From assembly GCA_041859875.1 (NCBI GenBank), contig JBFLFY010000003.1:1-64000 (forward strand): a stretch of 64,000 nucleotides of DNA, given 5' to 3'. A program made the position numbers and the translations under genes. Below are positions 7,899 through 17,141 of the stretch, piece by piece. The stretch comes from Thermocaproicibacter sp041859875. Lineage in GTDB: Bacteria > Bacillota > Clostridia > Oscillospirales > Acutalibacteraceae. How positions within the stretch are numbered: the stretch's first letter is position 1; each line of letters starts with the position of its first letter. Under the pieces are notes generated by a model, which worked only from the letters and a program-made list of their open reading frames with translations, was not told where the DNA came from and made no database searches.

Positions 7899-9152
7899 TC
7901 ACGCTTTTTTAAGCTGAAATTTGGAGACCAACTTTTCCACGGAGTTTGCCTGCGCGGAAAGTTCATGGCTGGCCGCAGCACTTTCCTCCGCGGTAGCGGA
8001 ATTTGTCTGCACGACGGTGGAAATCTGGTCAATTCCAGTATGAATCTGCTCAATGGATGTTGCCTGTTTGGCAGAGCCCTCGGCAATTTGCCGCACAGCA
8101 TCCGAAACGCCCTTGGTTTCTTTCATAATTTCCGTCATGGAAGCAGACATGGCACTTGCAACCGTACTGCCGCTTTTTACGGCGGAAAGCGAGTTTTCAA
8201 TCAACGTGGTAGTGCCTTTCACTGCTTCGGCACTCTTCCCGGCCAAGTTACGCACTTCATCGGCCACAACAGAAAAGCCTTTTCCGGCTTCACCAGCACG
8301 CGCGGCTTCTACAGCTGCGTTCAGTGCAAGGATGTTTGTCTGGAAAGCAATCGCTTCTATGGTCTTGATGATGTTTCCGATTTCATTGGAAGACTGCGAA
8401 ATTTTTTCCATGGCGCCAAGCATTTCCTGCATCTGCGCGTTGCCCTGCTGCAGCTTGTCCGCCATACGCGTTACCCCTTCGTTTGCGCTGGAAGCAAGCT
8501 GTGCATTTTTGCCGGAACTCTGCGAAACCTCTTGAATGGTGGCGGAAAGCTCCTCTATGGCTCCGGCCTGCTCGGTCGCGCCCTGCGCAAGTGCCTGTGA
8601 GCTGTTCGCTATCTGGGTAGAACTGCTGTCGACCTGCTGGGAAGCTTGCTGAATGTCCGCCATCGTTTGGTTCAGTTTGTCATAAATGGCACCCATAGAT
8701 TTCATGACCGGCGCAAAAGCGCCCTGCGCTTTTCGGTCAAACTTGGTGTCCAAGTTGCCTTTTCCAAGGCTTTGCAGCAAGTCGGTCAGAGTACAGGTCG
8801 CTTTGTAAATATAAGTAAACACAACGGAAAGTCCCTTTGCCATCTGGCCCACCGGCCCTTTGGCATCCGTCGGCAGCGTAGCATCCAGCCTGCCGGAAGA
8901 AATGCTTTCCACGGCGCTTTCCATGTCGGCTATCGGCTGAAACATTGTTTTCATAATCTTTGTGCAGGAAAAAGCGGAGAAGATAACTGCCGCCACAAGA
9001 AAAATGGCGGAAACAACGAGAAGCACCGGGTTGTACTGCTGCGTACCAATCAGACCAACGATGGCCACAATGCCGCCTATTGCCGCCAAGACGGTACCAA
9101 GCAGCAGCAGGCAAAGAAACCGTGCTTTGCCTTTTGAATTTTTTTCAGACAT
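7899..9152 (-). CDS. Methyl-accepting chemotaxis protein without a large extracellular sensor
   Basis: A 417-residue receptor. Two hydrophobic segments (about residues 12-32 and 38-60) are separated by only a few residues, so there is no sizeable ligand domain outside the cell. A HAMP domain follows, then the long coiled-coil signalling domain whose hairpin tip reads FQTNILALNAAVEAARAGE, the site that binds CheA and CheW. Methylatable Gln/Glu heptads flank the tip. It may sense a cytoplasmic or membrane-borne cue. GAGGAGG ribosome site before ATG. The motAB genes nearby support a motile cell. Confidence 0.92.
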   Translation of the reverse strand: MSEKNSKGKARFLCLLLLGTVLAAIGGIVAIVGLIGTQQYNPVLLVVSAIFLVAAVIFSAFSCTKIMKTMFQPIADMESAVESISSGRLDATLPTDAKGPVGQMAKGLSVVFTYIYKATCTLTDLLQSLGKGNLDTKFDRKAQGAFAPVMKSMGAIYDKLNQTMADIQQASQQVDSSSTQIANSSQALAQGATEQAGAIEELSATIQEVSQSSGKNAQLASSANEGVTRMADKLQQGNAQMQEMLGAMEKISQSSNEIGNIIKTIEAIAFQTNILALNAAVEAARAGEAGKGFSVVADEVRNLAGKSAEAVKGTTTLIENSLSAVKSGSTVASAMSASMTEIMKETKGVSDAVRQIAEGSAKQATSIEQIHTGIDQISTVVQTNSATAEESAAASHELSAQANSVEKLVSKFQLKKA

Positions 9153-9473
9153 AATGTGTTTGCCTCCTCATATCATTTCAAAATCGCAATGCAACAAATT
9201 TTGGGCCACTTCGAAACAATCGGTCATCTCCTCACATCATACACTCCTATTACTAATAATAACAAAAATGTCCAAAAAATTCAATAATAATATTCCATTG
9301 TTGGAACTGTGACCATGCCGAATCCAGATTTATACTTGGCCCAGAAGAAAACGGGCGTTTTCCTTTACAAAAACTTCAGATTTGCTTCACGGCGCCGCCA
9401 TAAACTCTGAGTAAAGTGAAAGCCACAAAACTGCAGTGCTAAAACCGAATCCGGTTTCTAGGAGTGTTAACGA
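9153..9473. other. Divergent intergenic region, chemoreceptor / GT39
   Basis: No gene is visible. The first half is AT-rich and must hold the chemoreceptor promoter on the minus strand. At 9347-9362 GAAAACG pairs with CGTTTTC, a weak hairpin followed by a short pyrimidine run. A GGAGTG ribosome site just before 9474 serves the glycosyltransferase gene. Confidence 0.4.
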
Positions 9474-11573
9474 ATGAACCAGAAAACAGCGGAAGCAACA
9501 CAGCCACCCCTCCTACAAAAGGCAAAAGCAAAATGGTATGCCTTTGCCCTGGCGGGAATCGTCCTGCTTTCCTTCGGTCTGAACTTTTATGCCATTGCGC
9601 AGCTCGGTTACGGCAACGCCTACTATGCGGCAGCAATTAAGAGCATGACGCAAAGCTGGCACAACTTCTTTTTCATCTCATTTGACCCGGCTGGCCTTGT
9701 TTCGGTGGACAAGCCTCCGCTTGGCCTGTGGGTGCAGGCGCTCTTCGTTCTGGTTTTCGGCTACCATGGCTGGGTCATGCTCCTTCCGCAGGCCCTGGCC
9801 GGTGCGGGGAGCAGCGCCATGATGTACACACTCACGGCGAAACGTTTTGGCCGCCCCGCCGGGCTGGCTGCCGCGCTTGTTTTCGCGGTGACGCCCGCCG
9901 TGGTCGTTGCTTCTCGCAACAACACCATGGACATGCAGCTGATTCTTGTTCTGCTTGTTGCCGTATGGTTCCTTTTCCGTTCCATTGAAACTGGGAAATG
10001 GCGCTGGCTTTTCCTCTGCGCCGTTCTGGTCGGCGTGGGCTTCAACGTGAAAATGCTGCAGGCTTACATGATACTTCCCGCCGTTGTCATCGTCTATTTG
10101 CTCTGTGCAAAGGAAAAGCTCGGGAAACGCTTCCTTGCGGGCATCATCAGCGCGGTAATCATGGCGGCGGTCTCTTTCTCATGGGCTGCCGCGGTTGACT
10201 TCACCCCGGCTTCTGAGCGGCCTTACGTAGGCAGTTCTACAAACAACACCGAGCTTCAGCTGATTGTTGGCCACAACGGTATGGAGCGCATCGGCGGCCA
10301 GAAGATGAGCGGCGGAATGGGCGGAAACCTGGGTGGCAGTGCGCGTAGAAACCTGCGCGGAGGGACTCCGCCTGCAATGCTGGGTCAGACGAATCAAAAT
10401 GGGCAGGGCCAAAACGGGAATTTCCCGGGGAATCAAAACGGCGCACAAAATAGGAAGTCCTTTACCCGCAGCGGCAGCGCGTGGGGTGGCCGTGCAGATG
10501 GAATGGGTGCGCGCGGCGGCATGGGCGGCGTGGGAAATGACATCGGCACAGCGGGAGTTTTCCGTTTGTTTCAGCCGAGTATGTACGGTCAGGCTTCCTG
10601 GCTGCTGCTGCCGGCGCTCTTCTGCATTCTTGCCTGTGTGCATAAACCACGCAAAAAAAAGCTCACGCCAAAGCAGGGTGTCTTCCTTTTCTGGGTGCTC
10701 TGGCTTGTTACCATGACGGTATTCTTCAGCTTTGCTTCCTTTTACCACCGCTACTACCTGTGCATGATGGCTCCGGGGATCGCCGGGGCAGTCGGCATCG
10801 GTTTCCCCGAAATACTGCGCACTTTTCGGGAGCGCAAAGGGTGGCGGCAGTGGCTTCTGCCGGTTGGAACTACCTGCTCCGCGGGTTTTTCGGCTGGATA
10901 CGTCTGGGCAAACTACGCGGCGCTTCGCACCACGCTTTTCCCAGTCATTGTGGTCAGCGGCATCGCGGCCCTTGCCTTGATGGCGTTCTTCCGTTTTCAC
11001 CCAAACCACAAAAAAGTCCTGGCGTCCCTCGCCGCGGTGTTTACAGCAGTTTCCGTACTGGCTGGCTCTTTTTACTGGTCGCTGACGGCAACTCTCTATG
11101 TGTGTGAAAACGTCACCATGCCATACGCGGGACCGGAGCTTGCCTCCACCCAAAAAACGCCGGGCATGACGGCAAACCAGGAAGCCTTTACCAGCAGCGA
11201 TCAGTCTACGCAAGCGCTGGAAAATTACCTTGTGAAAAATTATAAAGGAGGCAGTTACCTTGTCGTCGCTCAGCGCGCAAACAGCGTGGCCCAGTTTATT
11301 GTAGACACCGGCCTTCCCGCCGTGGCTTACGGCGGATTCCTTGGGAGCGACAAAGTCTGGACTCTGGCACAGTTCAAACAGCTTGTGGCAGAAGGAAAAG
11401 TAACCTATGTGCTTCTTTCGGGTGAAGGCGGCATGGGCGGCGGAAGCGGAAGTTCGGAAATTGATTCCTATGTAAAAAGTAATGCAAAACTTGTGGACGC
11501 TTCCGCATATGGCGGTAACTCCGGTGTCCAAAGCGGTTCGCTTTACCTTTTTGGAAGTTCGCAAAGTAAATAG
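9474..11573 (+). CDS. GT39-type membrane glycosyltransferase (PMT_2 family)
   Basis: A 699-residue polytopic enzyme of the ArnT/PMT type, which moves sugars from polyprenyl-phosphate donors to an outer-surface acceptor. Seen: a first helix from about residue 24, the early extracytoplasmic loop with VDKPPLGLWVQ (the family DKPP motif), and about twelve hydrophobic segments. Residues about 265-365 form a Gly/Asn/Met-rich low-complexity loop (GGMGGNLGG, NQNGQGQNGNFPGNQNGAQN) and the C-terminus another soluble domain with GEGGMGGGSGSS. These glycine-rich loops sit outside the membrane. Relatives include B. subtilis YkcB. Substrate unknown. It is a single gene with its own terminator. Confidence 0.82.
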   Translation: MNQKTAEATQPPLLQKAKAKWYAFALAGIVLLSFGLNFYAIAQLGYGNAYYAAAIKSMTQSWHNFFFISFDPAGLVSVDKPPLGLWVQALFVLVFGYHGWVMLLPQALAGAGSSAMMYTLTAKRFGRPAGLAAALVFAVTPAVVVASRNNTMDMQLILVLLVAVWFLFRSIETGKWRWLFLCAVLVGVGFNVKMLQAYMILPAVVIVYLLCAKEKLGKRFLAGIISAVIMAAVSFSWAAAVDFTPASERPYVGSSTNNTELQLIVGHNGMERIGGQKMSGGMGGNLGGSARRNLRGGTPPAMLGQTNQNGQGQNGNFPGNQNGAQNRKSFTRSGSAWGGRADGMGARGGMGGVGNDIGTAGVFRLFQPSMYGQASWLLLPALFCILACVHKPRKKKLTPKQGVFLFWVLWLVTMTVFFSFASFYHRYYLCMMAPGIAGAVGIGFPEILRTFRERKGWRQWLLPVGTTCSAGFSAGYVWANYAALRTTLFPVIVVSGIAALALMAFFRFHPNHKKVLASLAAVFTAVSVLAGSFYWSLTATLYVCENVTMPYAGPELASTQKTPGMTANQEAFTSSDQSTQALENYLVKNYKGGSYLVVAQRANSVAQFIVDTGLPAVAYGGFLGSDKVWTLAQFKQLVAEGKVTYVLLSGEGGMGGGSGSSEIDSYVKSNAKLVDASAYGGNSGVQSGSLYLFGSSQSK

Positions 11574-11595
11574 CTAAGACTCTATCGCCCTGCGG

Positions 11596-11623
11596 GGACG
11601 GCTGGAAACAGCCGTCCTTTTTT
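11596..11623 (+). terminator. Intrinsic terminator of the GT39 gene
   Basis: A perfect nine-base stem (GGACGGCTG with CAGCCGTCC) around GAAA, followed by six T. Confidence 0.9.
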
Positions 11624-11858
11624 GTATGAAAGGCTATGCTGCCGCGCCAGACTCCGTGACAAATTGGAGCTGCAAAAGGAAGTTTTCGACCGTTATCTAA
11701 AATTTTCGATTCAGAAAAGAAAAATTTATTTACTTTTAATATATTATTCTATGACATTATATTGTATAATCTGTACAGAAAGCAGCAGAATTTCGCATTA
11801 AACTGTAATAAATCCCGTAATTATTTTGTTTTGGCACAAATAGGAGGAGATCTTTACC

Positions 11859-13874
11859 ATGAACATTCACAAACCGGTTTTCGAAAAATTCAGTACACAC
11901 CGCAAGGCTGAAAAATCCATCGGAAAAAGGATAACCCGGATGTCCGTCGGCTGCATTTTTGTAACCGTTCTGGCTGTAGCCGGGATTATGCTGTATGGGA
12001 GCATCCAGCAGGAAGAAAGCATTCTTGCACAGGACACCCGAACCGGCATGAATACTTTAAATAAAAAGGTCGCATCCCTTTCTGCCTCCGCCGCGAACGA
12101 TGCCGTAAGCCTTGTTGGCAGCAGCGTCGTTTCCGCAGCGCTGAACAACCCGGCGGCCGTAAACCCGCAGGAAATTCTGCGCTTAATTTCCAACGGGACA
12201 GATAAAAAGGTGGACTTCATCACCGTGACCGACGCTTCGGGCAAAATTCTGGCGGGAACCACTTCTTCCGCAAAAGCAGGGACTTCCCTTGCCGACCTGA
12301 AAGACATCCAGTCGGCCATGGGCGGTTCCCCCAGCCACGGCTACCTGGAAACCGGCGCAGACTGCCCGCTTGCCGTGCGCGCAGCCGTGCCGATTCAGGC
12401 AAGCGGGAAAACTGCGATGATTTTTTCCGTCGGGTATGACCTGAGCAACACAGATCTGCTGGATTCCCTGAAGGAAACCATGGACTGTGAGTTTACACTT
12501 TTCCTGAATGACACGCGCCTGAACACCACCCTGCAGCAAAACGGAAAGAGAATTGCTGGGACAAAAGCCGCCGCCTCGGTTGCGGACCGCGTTCTGACGC
12601 AGAAAAAGACTTACAGCGGTCAAACGAACCTTTTCGGCGTTCCGTACTATGTACAGTATGAACCAATGAAAGACGGCGGCGGAAAAGTCGTAGGGATGTA
12701 TTTCACCGGGAAACCAATTTCAGAAATCATGGCAAGGCGTACGCAGTTTATCCTGTTCGCCTTAGCTGCCGCAGTCCTCCTTTCACTGCTGAGCGTTTTC
12801 CTCTTCAACCGGTTTTCCAAGAAAAGCATTACGAACCCACTCAGCCGGATGTCTTCTCTTGCAGCGCGGTTTGCCGCCGGAAACCTCAGTGCGGCAAACC
12901 TGAGCATTTCCTCCGAGGATGAAATTGGGCGGCTGGCTTCTTCCCTGCAGCAGATGTCTTCCAATCTGCAGCTGTATGTAAATGATATTTCGCAGCACCT
13001 TTCCGCTATGGCGGAAGGCGATATGACGGGTGAGTTTCAAACGGAATACGTCGGCGATTTTGCCCCGATACAGGGCGCCATGCTGAAAATTTCCGATTCA
13101 CTGAACCGCACGCTTGCAAACATCAGCCGCTCCGCCGTTTCAATAAACGGAAGCGCAGGCCAGGTAGCATCCAGCGCAAAATCATTGGCGGAAGGCGCTT
13201 CCCAGCAAGCCGCGACTACGGAAGAACTTTCAGCAACAACAGCGGACGTAGCCCAAAAAGTGAACGGCAATGCGCAGCATATTGAAAGCATAACAGGCAC
13301 CATGGCACAGGCTGTTTCGGATGTGGGCGAATCGAACCGCAAAGCCGCCGATATGCTGGAGTCCATGGAGAGCGTACAGACCTCTTCCAGCAAAATACGC
13401 GACATTATTAAGTCCATCGACGCGATTGCCTTCCAGACAAATATCCTCGCGCTGAACGCGGCGGTGGAAGCTGCGCACGCGGGCGAAGCCGGGAAAGGCT
13501 TTGCGGTAGTAGCCGACGAAGTGCGCAGCCTCGCGTCGAAGTCGGCAGAAGCCTCAAAGCAGACTTCCACGCTGATACAGGACACGCTTGATAAGGTGCA
13601 GCGCGGGTACACCCTTGCGCAGGAATCAGCGGAAAGCTCCCGCCAGATTAACAGCAAACTGCAGAAAGTCATGCAGGAGATGAGCGCCATTAACAGTGCA
13701 TCTTCCGCGCAGTCAGCGGAAATTGAGCAAATCAATGCAGGCATTCAAAGTGTTTCGCAGGTCGTGCAGACGAACTCCGCAGCCTCCGAAGAATGTGCTG
13801 CCGCAAGCAGTGAACTTTCCGGGCAGGCACAGGTGCTGCAAAAAGGAGTCGGCGGTTTCCGCCTGAAAGAATAA
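11859..13874 (+). CDS. Methyl-accepting chemotaxis protein with an extracellular Cache-type sensor
   Basis: A 671-residue receptor: cytoplasmic start, hydrophobic helix about residues 30-50, a periplasmic-side sensor of about 240 residues with the Cache pattern (VDFITVTDASGKILA, then GYLETGADCPLAVRAAVPI and a membrane-proximal YYVQYEPMKDGGGKVVGMYF), a second helix near 296-316, HAMP, and the signalling coiled coil with tip FQTNILALNAAVEAAHAGE. Cache domains bind small organic ligands such as amino or carboxylic acids, so this receptor probably steers the cell by a nutrient. AGGAGGAGA ribosome site. Same signalling type as the smaller receptor at 7.9 kb, though a distinct class of sensor. Confidence 0.92.
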   Translation: MNIHKPVFEKFSTHRKAEKSIGKRITRMSVGCIFVTVLAVAGIMLYGSIQQEESILAQDTRTGMNTLNKKVASLSASAANDAVSLVGSSVVSAALNNPAAVNPQEILRLISNGTDKKVDFITVTDASGKILAGTTSSAKAGTSLADLKDIQSAMGGSPSHGYLETGADCPLAVRAAVPIQASGKTAMIFSVGYDLSNTDLLDSLKETMDCEFTLFLNDTRLNTTLQQNGKRIAGTKAAASVADRVLTQKKTYSGQTNLFGVPYYVQYEPMKDGGGKVVGMYFTGKPISEIMARRTQFILFALAAAVLLSLLSVFLFNRFSKKSITNPLSRMSSLAARFAAGNLSAANLSISSEDEIGRLASSLQQMSSNLQLYVNDISQHLSAMAEGDMTGEFQTEYVGDFAPIQGAMLKISDSLNRTLANISRSAVSINGSAGQVASSAKSLAEGASQQAATTEELSATTADVAQKVNGNAQHIESITGTMAQAVSDVGESNRKAADMLESMESVQTSSSKIRDIIKSIDAIAFQTNILALNAAVEAAHAGEAGKGFAVVADEVRSLASKSAEASKQTSTLIQDTLDKVQRGYTLAQESAESSRQINSKLQKVMQEMSAINSASSAQSAEIEQINAGIQSVSQVVQTNSAASEECAAASSELSGQAQVLQKGVGGFRLKE

Positions 13875-13907
13875 GTTCTGCCCGGCTTTCGTCTGCGCTT
13901 TGCAGTT

Positions 13908-13936
13908 TTGTAAAAAGCGTGGTTCTATGATATAAT
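13908..13936 (+). promoter_or_regulatory. Promoter of the BTAD regulator gene
   Basis: TTGTAA and TATAAT are separated by 17 bases. The leader that follows can form two hairpins (CGCTGTG with CACAGCG, and GGCCGG with CCGGCC) before the GTGGAGG ribosome site. Confidence 0.55.
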
Positions 13937-14018
13937 GTTAAAAAATACCGCTGTGGCGGGTAAAATGCGTCACAGCGAACCGGCCGGTCTGCCGGCCCCG
14001 TGGAGGCGGTAAAGTCAA

Positions 14019-15233
14019 ATGGAGAAAATGCAGGTGAGGCTTTTCGGCGGCCTTAAGGTGAAATTGGGGAACAAGTTCATCGTAAAACCCGGCTCGCATC
14101 TGAACAAACCGCTGGAGCTTTTTGCCCTTTTGCTGCTAAGCCGGGAAAAGCCCTTTACAAACGAACAGCTGATGGCCTGCCTGTGGGAAAACGGTGAAGC
14201 CGAAAATCCTGCCGGAGCGCTGAAAAACGCCGCTTATTCCCTTCGGCAGCTGCTGCAAAAAGAAGCGGGTAATTTCAGTTTCGTCACAACGGCAGACCAC
14301 CACTACTGCTGGAACCCGAAAATTCCGCTGGACGTGGACTTGTGGCGATTTGAGGAAATTACTGCCGCACTGAACGGAAAAAAGAGCAGCCTTTCTGCCG
14401 AAGAGCAGCTCCGCCTTGGCCGCGAAGCGGTGGAGCTTTACGCGGGCGACTTTTTACCGGCGCTCAGCGACAGGCAGTGGGTCGTGCAGGAATCCGGAAG
14501 CCTGCGCAGGCTTTATTTTTCCGCCATTCGGCATACCAGCCTGCTCCTGCTGGAAAAGGGCGGCCATACCAGCCTGGAAGAAGTGCTCTCCCTCTGCAGC
14601 CGCGCCGTAATGCTGGATCCGCTTTGTGAAGACGTCTACCTGTACCTTTTCCGTGCGATGAAGGCGCTGGATCTGCGTGCGGCCATCCTGAATTACTACC
14701 CGGTTGTTTCCAATCTCTTTTTGGATGAACTGAACCAGAACCTTCCGGACGAAATACGGAAAATCTACCTGTGGGCTTCGGGGTCCGCCGGCCAGCCGAT
14801 GGAAGACATCCATCAGATTCGGCAGGACCTTGACGAGGTAACGCGCAATCTGCTACCGATTTCCGGCGCTTACTATTGCCCCTACGAGGTTTTCAAGCAC
14901 GCGTTCCACATGGTGGCGCGCAGCGCCAGCCGGGCCGAAAACCGCGTGATGCTGATGCTGCTGACTTTAAGCGACGAACGCGGCTACTCCATACCGAAAA
15001 CGGAACTTGCGAAAATTATGGTGCAGCTAAAAGGCACTGTGCAGAAAATTCTGCGCAAAGGCGATGTTTTCAGCCGCTACAGCCGCAGCCAGTACATCCT
15101 GATGCTTTCGGTGCGCAGCCCTAGTGACTGCCCTGCTATCGGTGACCGGATACGAAAGGCATTTGTTAAAATCAATCCGCCCTCGTATGTAAAGCTATCT
15201 ATCCTTACGGCGGAAACAAATCCTTTGCTTTAA
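14019..15233 (+). CDS. BTAD transcriptional regulator with a degenerate GGDEF-like C-terminus
   Basis: A 404-residue regulator. Residues 1-95 form an OmpR-like winged helix of the SARP type (RLFGGLKVKLGNKFI, then PFTNEQLMACLWENG and LKNAAYSLRQLL). Residues 100-250 are the helical-repeat BTAD domain (LYAGDFLP, AVMLDPLCEDVYLYLFRAM). From about residue 290 the sequence follows a GGDEF fold (RKGDVFSRYSRSQYILML where active enzymes have RYGGDEF), so catalysis is lost. It may sense a nucleotide or serve for dimerisation. It is expressed alone, next to proC. Target genes are unknown; chemoreceptor or motility neighbours are candidates only by proximity. Confidence 0.75.
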   Translation: MEKMQVRLFGGLKVKLGNKFIVKPGSHLNKPLELFALLLLSREKPFTNEQLMACLWENGEAENPAGALKNAAYSLRQLLQKEAGNFSFVTTADHHYCWNPKIPLDVDLWRFEEITAALNGKKSSLSAEEQLRLGREAVELYAGDFLPALSDRQWVVQESGSLRRLYFSAIRHTSLLLLEKGGHTSLEEVLSLCSRAVMLDPLCEDVYLYLFRAMKALDLRAAILNYYPVVSNLFLDELNQNLPDEIRKIYLWASGSAGQPMEDIHQIRQDLDEVTRNLLPISGAYYCPYEVFKHAFHMVARSASRAENRVMLMLLTLSDERGYSIPKTELAKIMVQLKGTVQKILRKGDVFSRYSRSQYILMLSVRSPSDCPAIGDRIRKAFVKINPPSYVKLSILTAETNPLL

Positions 15234-15297
15234 GCGCCCTGTTCCATTAAAAAATTAAATGCCGGCGTTTCCGCGCCGGTCTGCGGAGGGAAACAGA

Positions 15298-16095
15298 ATG
15301 AAAAAAATTGGGTTTATCGGCTGCGGAAATATGGCAAACGCCATGATTGGCGGAATTCTGGCTTCCGGCGCACTGAAGCCGGAAGAAATCATTGCCGCGA
15401 ACCACACCGCCCCCAAGCTGGAAAAAGCAAAAGCACAGTTTCACATTGCCACCACGCTGAAAAACTGCGAAGCCGCAGCGGAAAGCGAAATCCTTGTGCT
15501 TTCCGTCAAGCCTCAGTTTTACCCGGAAGTCATCCACGAAATTTCACCTTCCGTACCGGAAGGATGCGTTGTCGTCACCCTTGCGCCGGGCCGCAGCCTG
15601 GCACAGCTGGAAGAGCTTTTCGGCAAGCCCGTAAAAATCATACGCTCCATGCCGAACACGCCCGCCCTCGTGCGCGAAGGCATGACGGCGCTTTGCCCCG
15701 GCAAAACCGTTACGCCGGAAGAGCTGGAAAAAGTGCGTTCCCTTTTCAGCAGTTTCGGGAAAGCCGAGGTCGTAAGTGAAAGCATGATGGATGCCGTGAC
15801 GGCTGTAAGCGGAAGTTCCCCCGCCTATGTATTCCTTTTCCTTGAGGCCATGGCAGACGCTGCCGTACTGGGTGGTATGCCGCGTGCAAAAGCTTATACA
15901 TTTGCAGCGCAGTCGGTTCTGGGCAGCGCAAAAATGATGCTGGAAACCGGCAAATGCCCCGGCGAGCTGAAAGACATGGTCTGTTCACCGGCAGGTACGA
16001 CGATTGAGGCGGTTGCCACGCTGGAAAAAGACGGTTTCCGCGGCGCAGTGATTGACGCTATGCGCGCCTGTATGGAAAAATCAAAATCCATGTAA
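15298..16095 (+). CDS. proC: Pyrroline-5-carboxylate reductase
   Basis: A 265-residue NAD(P)H enzyme that makes proline in the last biosynthetic step. The Rossmann fingerprint IGFIGCGNMANAMIGG is at the N-terminus, SMPNTPALV in the middle, and the signature ending in the substrate-binding helix (AVSGSSPAYVFLFLEAMADA ... MVCSPAGTTIEA) is complete. The ATG at 15298 follows GCGGAGGG. No proA or proB is nearby, so the substrate may also come from ornithine or arginine breakdown. It ends in a bidirectional terminator shared with motB. Confidence 0.95.
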   Translation: MKKIGFIGCGNMANAMIGGILASGALKPEEIIAANHTAPKLEKAKAQFHIATTLKNCEAAAESEILVLSVKPQFYPEVIHEISPSVPEGCVVVTLAPGRSLAQLEELFGKPVKIIRSMPNTPALVREGMTALCPGKTVTPEELEKVRSLFSSFGKAEVVSESMMDAVTAVSGSSPAYVFLFLEAMADAAVLGGMPRAKAYTFAAQSVLGSAKMMLETGKCPGELKDMVCSPAGTTIEAVATLEKDGFRGAVIDAMRACMEKSKSM

Positions 16096-16146
16096 TGCTT
16101 AAAAAGCTGTGTCTGTTCCGGCAAATCCGAAAACAAGTATAAAAAA

Positions 16147-16178
16147 GGGAGCGGGGAAAATTTTCCCGTTCCCTTTTT
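16147..16178. terminator. Bidirectional terminator between proC and motB
   Basis: GGGAGCGGGGAAAA pairs with TTTTCCCGTTCCC; A-run on the left and T-run on the right, so it can end transcription from both convergent genes. Confidence 0.8.
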
Positions 16179-16219
16179 CTGTTATGGAAAGCCTTTCAGC
16201 CCTGTGGCAAAATCAAAAA

Positions 16220-17122
16220 TTATTTTCCCGCTGCTGAAGAAATGGGGGCAGATGACGACGGTGCTGATGATGACGCAGACGCTGAAGAAGAAGCCTGTTT
16301 CCCCAAATCTGTTTTGTTTCGGCCGGTAGCGCCATTGCCAAGTGACGGGTCTTTAAAAATCGTAATTTCAACACGCCTGTTCTTGGAACGGTTCGCCTCT
16401 GTGTCATCTGGTGCAATCGGGTCATAGTGTGCATAGCCCTGTATGGAAAGTTTATTTTCCTTTAAGCCGCATTTTGTCAGTTCGTTCAGCACAGTAACCG
16501 CACGTTCTGTGGAAAGCTTCCACGAAAGCTCATCGCTGTGGGTTGGGTCAACCACAACATTCGCCGTGTGTCCGCTGATGGTGATATGGTCAATACGGTC
16601 ATAAACGTGCGAAAGCGCGCTTTCTATCACTTTTAGGATCGGCTTGCTGCTAGCCAGAATATTTGCCTTATTCGGCTCAAAAAGCACAACATCCTTCATA
16701 TGAATCTGAACATAGTTTCCGGTATCCTGCAGCTCAATCTCGTCCTTCAAATCGTGTTTATCAACATAGGAAGAAAGGTCTTTGTAAACTTCGGTCAGCG
16801 CTGCGTTCGAAGGATCCTGGGCAACAACAGCGTTCGCTTTTGTCGCTTTGGAAGTACCGGACGCCGCCCCGGAAGAAGACGGCTTCAGGTTTAAAACAGC
16901 AGTTCCGCTGGTGCTGTTCCCATTGCCTGTGCCGGAACCCGAAGTCGTGCTGAAAGCCGAGCGAAACCCCTTTGAAAGGGCCTTGTATTTCTGCACGTCA
17001 ATATTGCTCATAGAGTACAGCATAATAAAGAGCGCCATCAAAAGCGTAATCATGTCGGAATAGGTAAGAAACCATCTTCCGCCGTTGCCCGGAGCGCCAC
17101 TCCCCTGAGGCTTTTTTTTCAT
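16220..17122 (-). CDS. motB: Flagellar motor stator protein MotB
   Basis: A 300-residue stator subunit. The single membrane helix carries the proton-binding Asp (FLTYSDMITLLMALFIMLYS, Asp 23). A Ser/Gly/Thr-rich linker follows (residues 60-105) and then an OmpA-like peptidoglycan-binding domain (ITISGHTANV ... LSWKLSTERAVTVLNEL ... NRSKNRRVEITI) that anchors the stator in the wall. The last 30 residues are nearly all Ser, Ala and Pro. It follows motA by 19 bases. No other flagellar structural genes are in the window. Confidence 0.95.
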   Translation of the reverse strand: MKKKPQGSGAPGNGGRWFLTYSDMITLLMALFIMLYSMSNIDVQKYKALSKGFRSAFSTTSGSGTGNGNSTSGTAVLNLKPSSSGAASGTSKATKANAVVAQDPSNAALTEVYKDLSSYVDKHDLKDEIELQDTGNYVQIHMKDVVLFEPNKANILASSKPILKVIESALSHVYDRIDHITISGHTANVVVDPTHSDELSWKLSTERAVTVLNELTKCGLKENKLSIQGYAHYDPIAPDDTEANRSKNRRVEITIFKDPSLGNGATGRNKTDLGKQASSSASASSSAPSSSAPISSAAGK

Positions 17123-17141
17123 CGGTGCGATTCACTCCGTT

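Noticed and set aside
10179..11564. A 461-codon open frame antisense to the GT39 gene
   Set aside because: It follows the third-position GC of the real gene, has no ribosome site and gives a low-complexity, His/Arg-rich product.
11624..11858. A cyclic di-GMP riboswitch before the Cache-type chemoreceptor
   Set aside because: I could not find the conserved core segments of the GEMM class; the region is simply AT-rich leader with a TATAAT at 11765.
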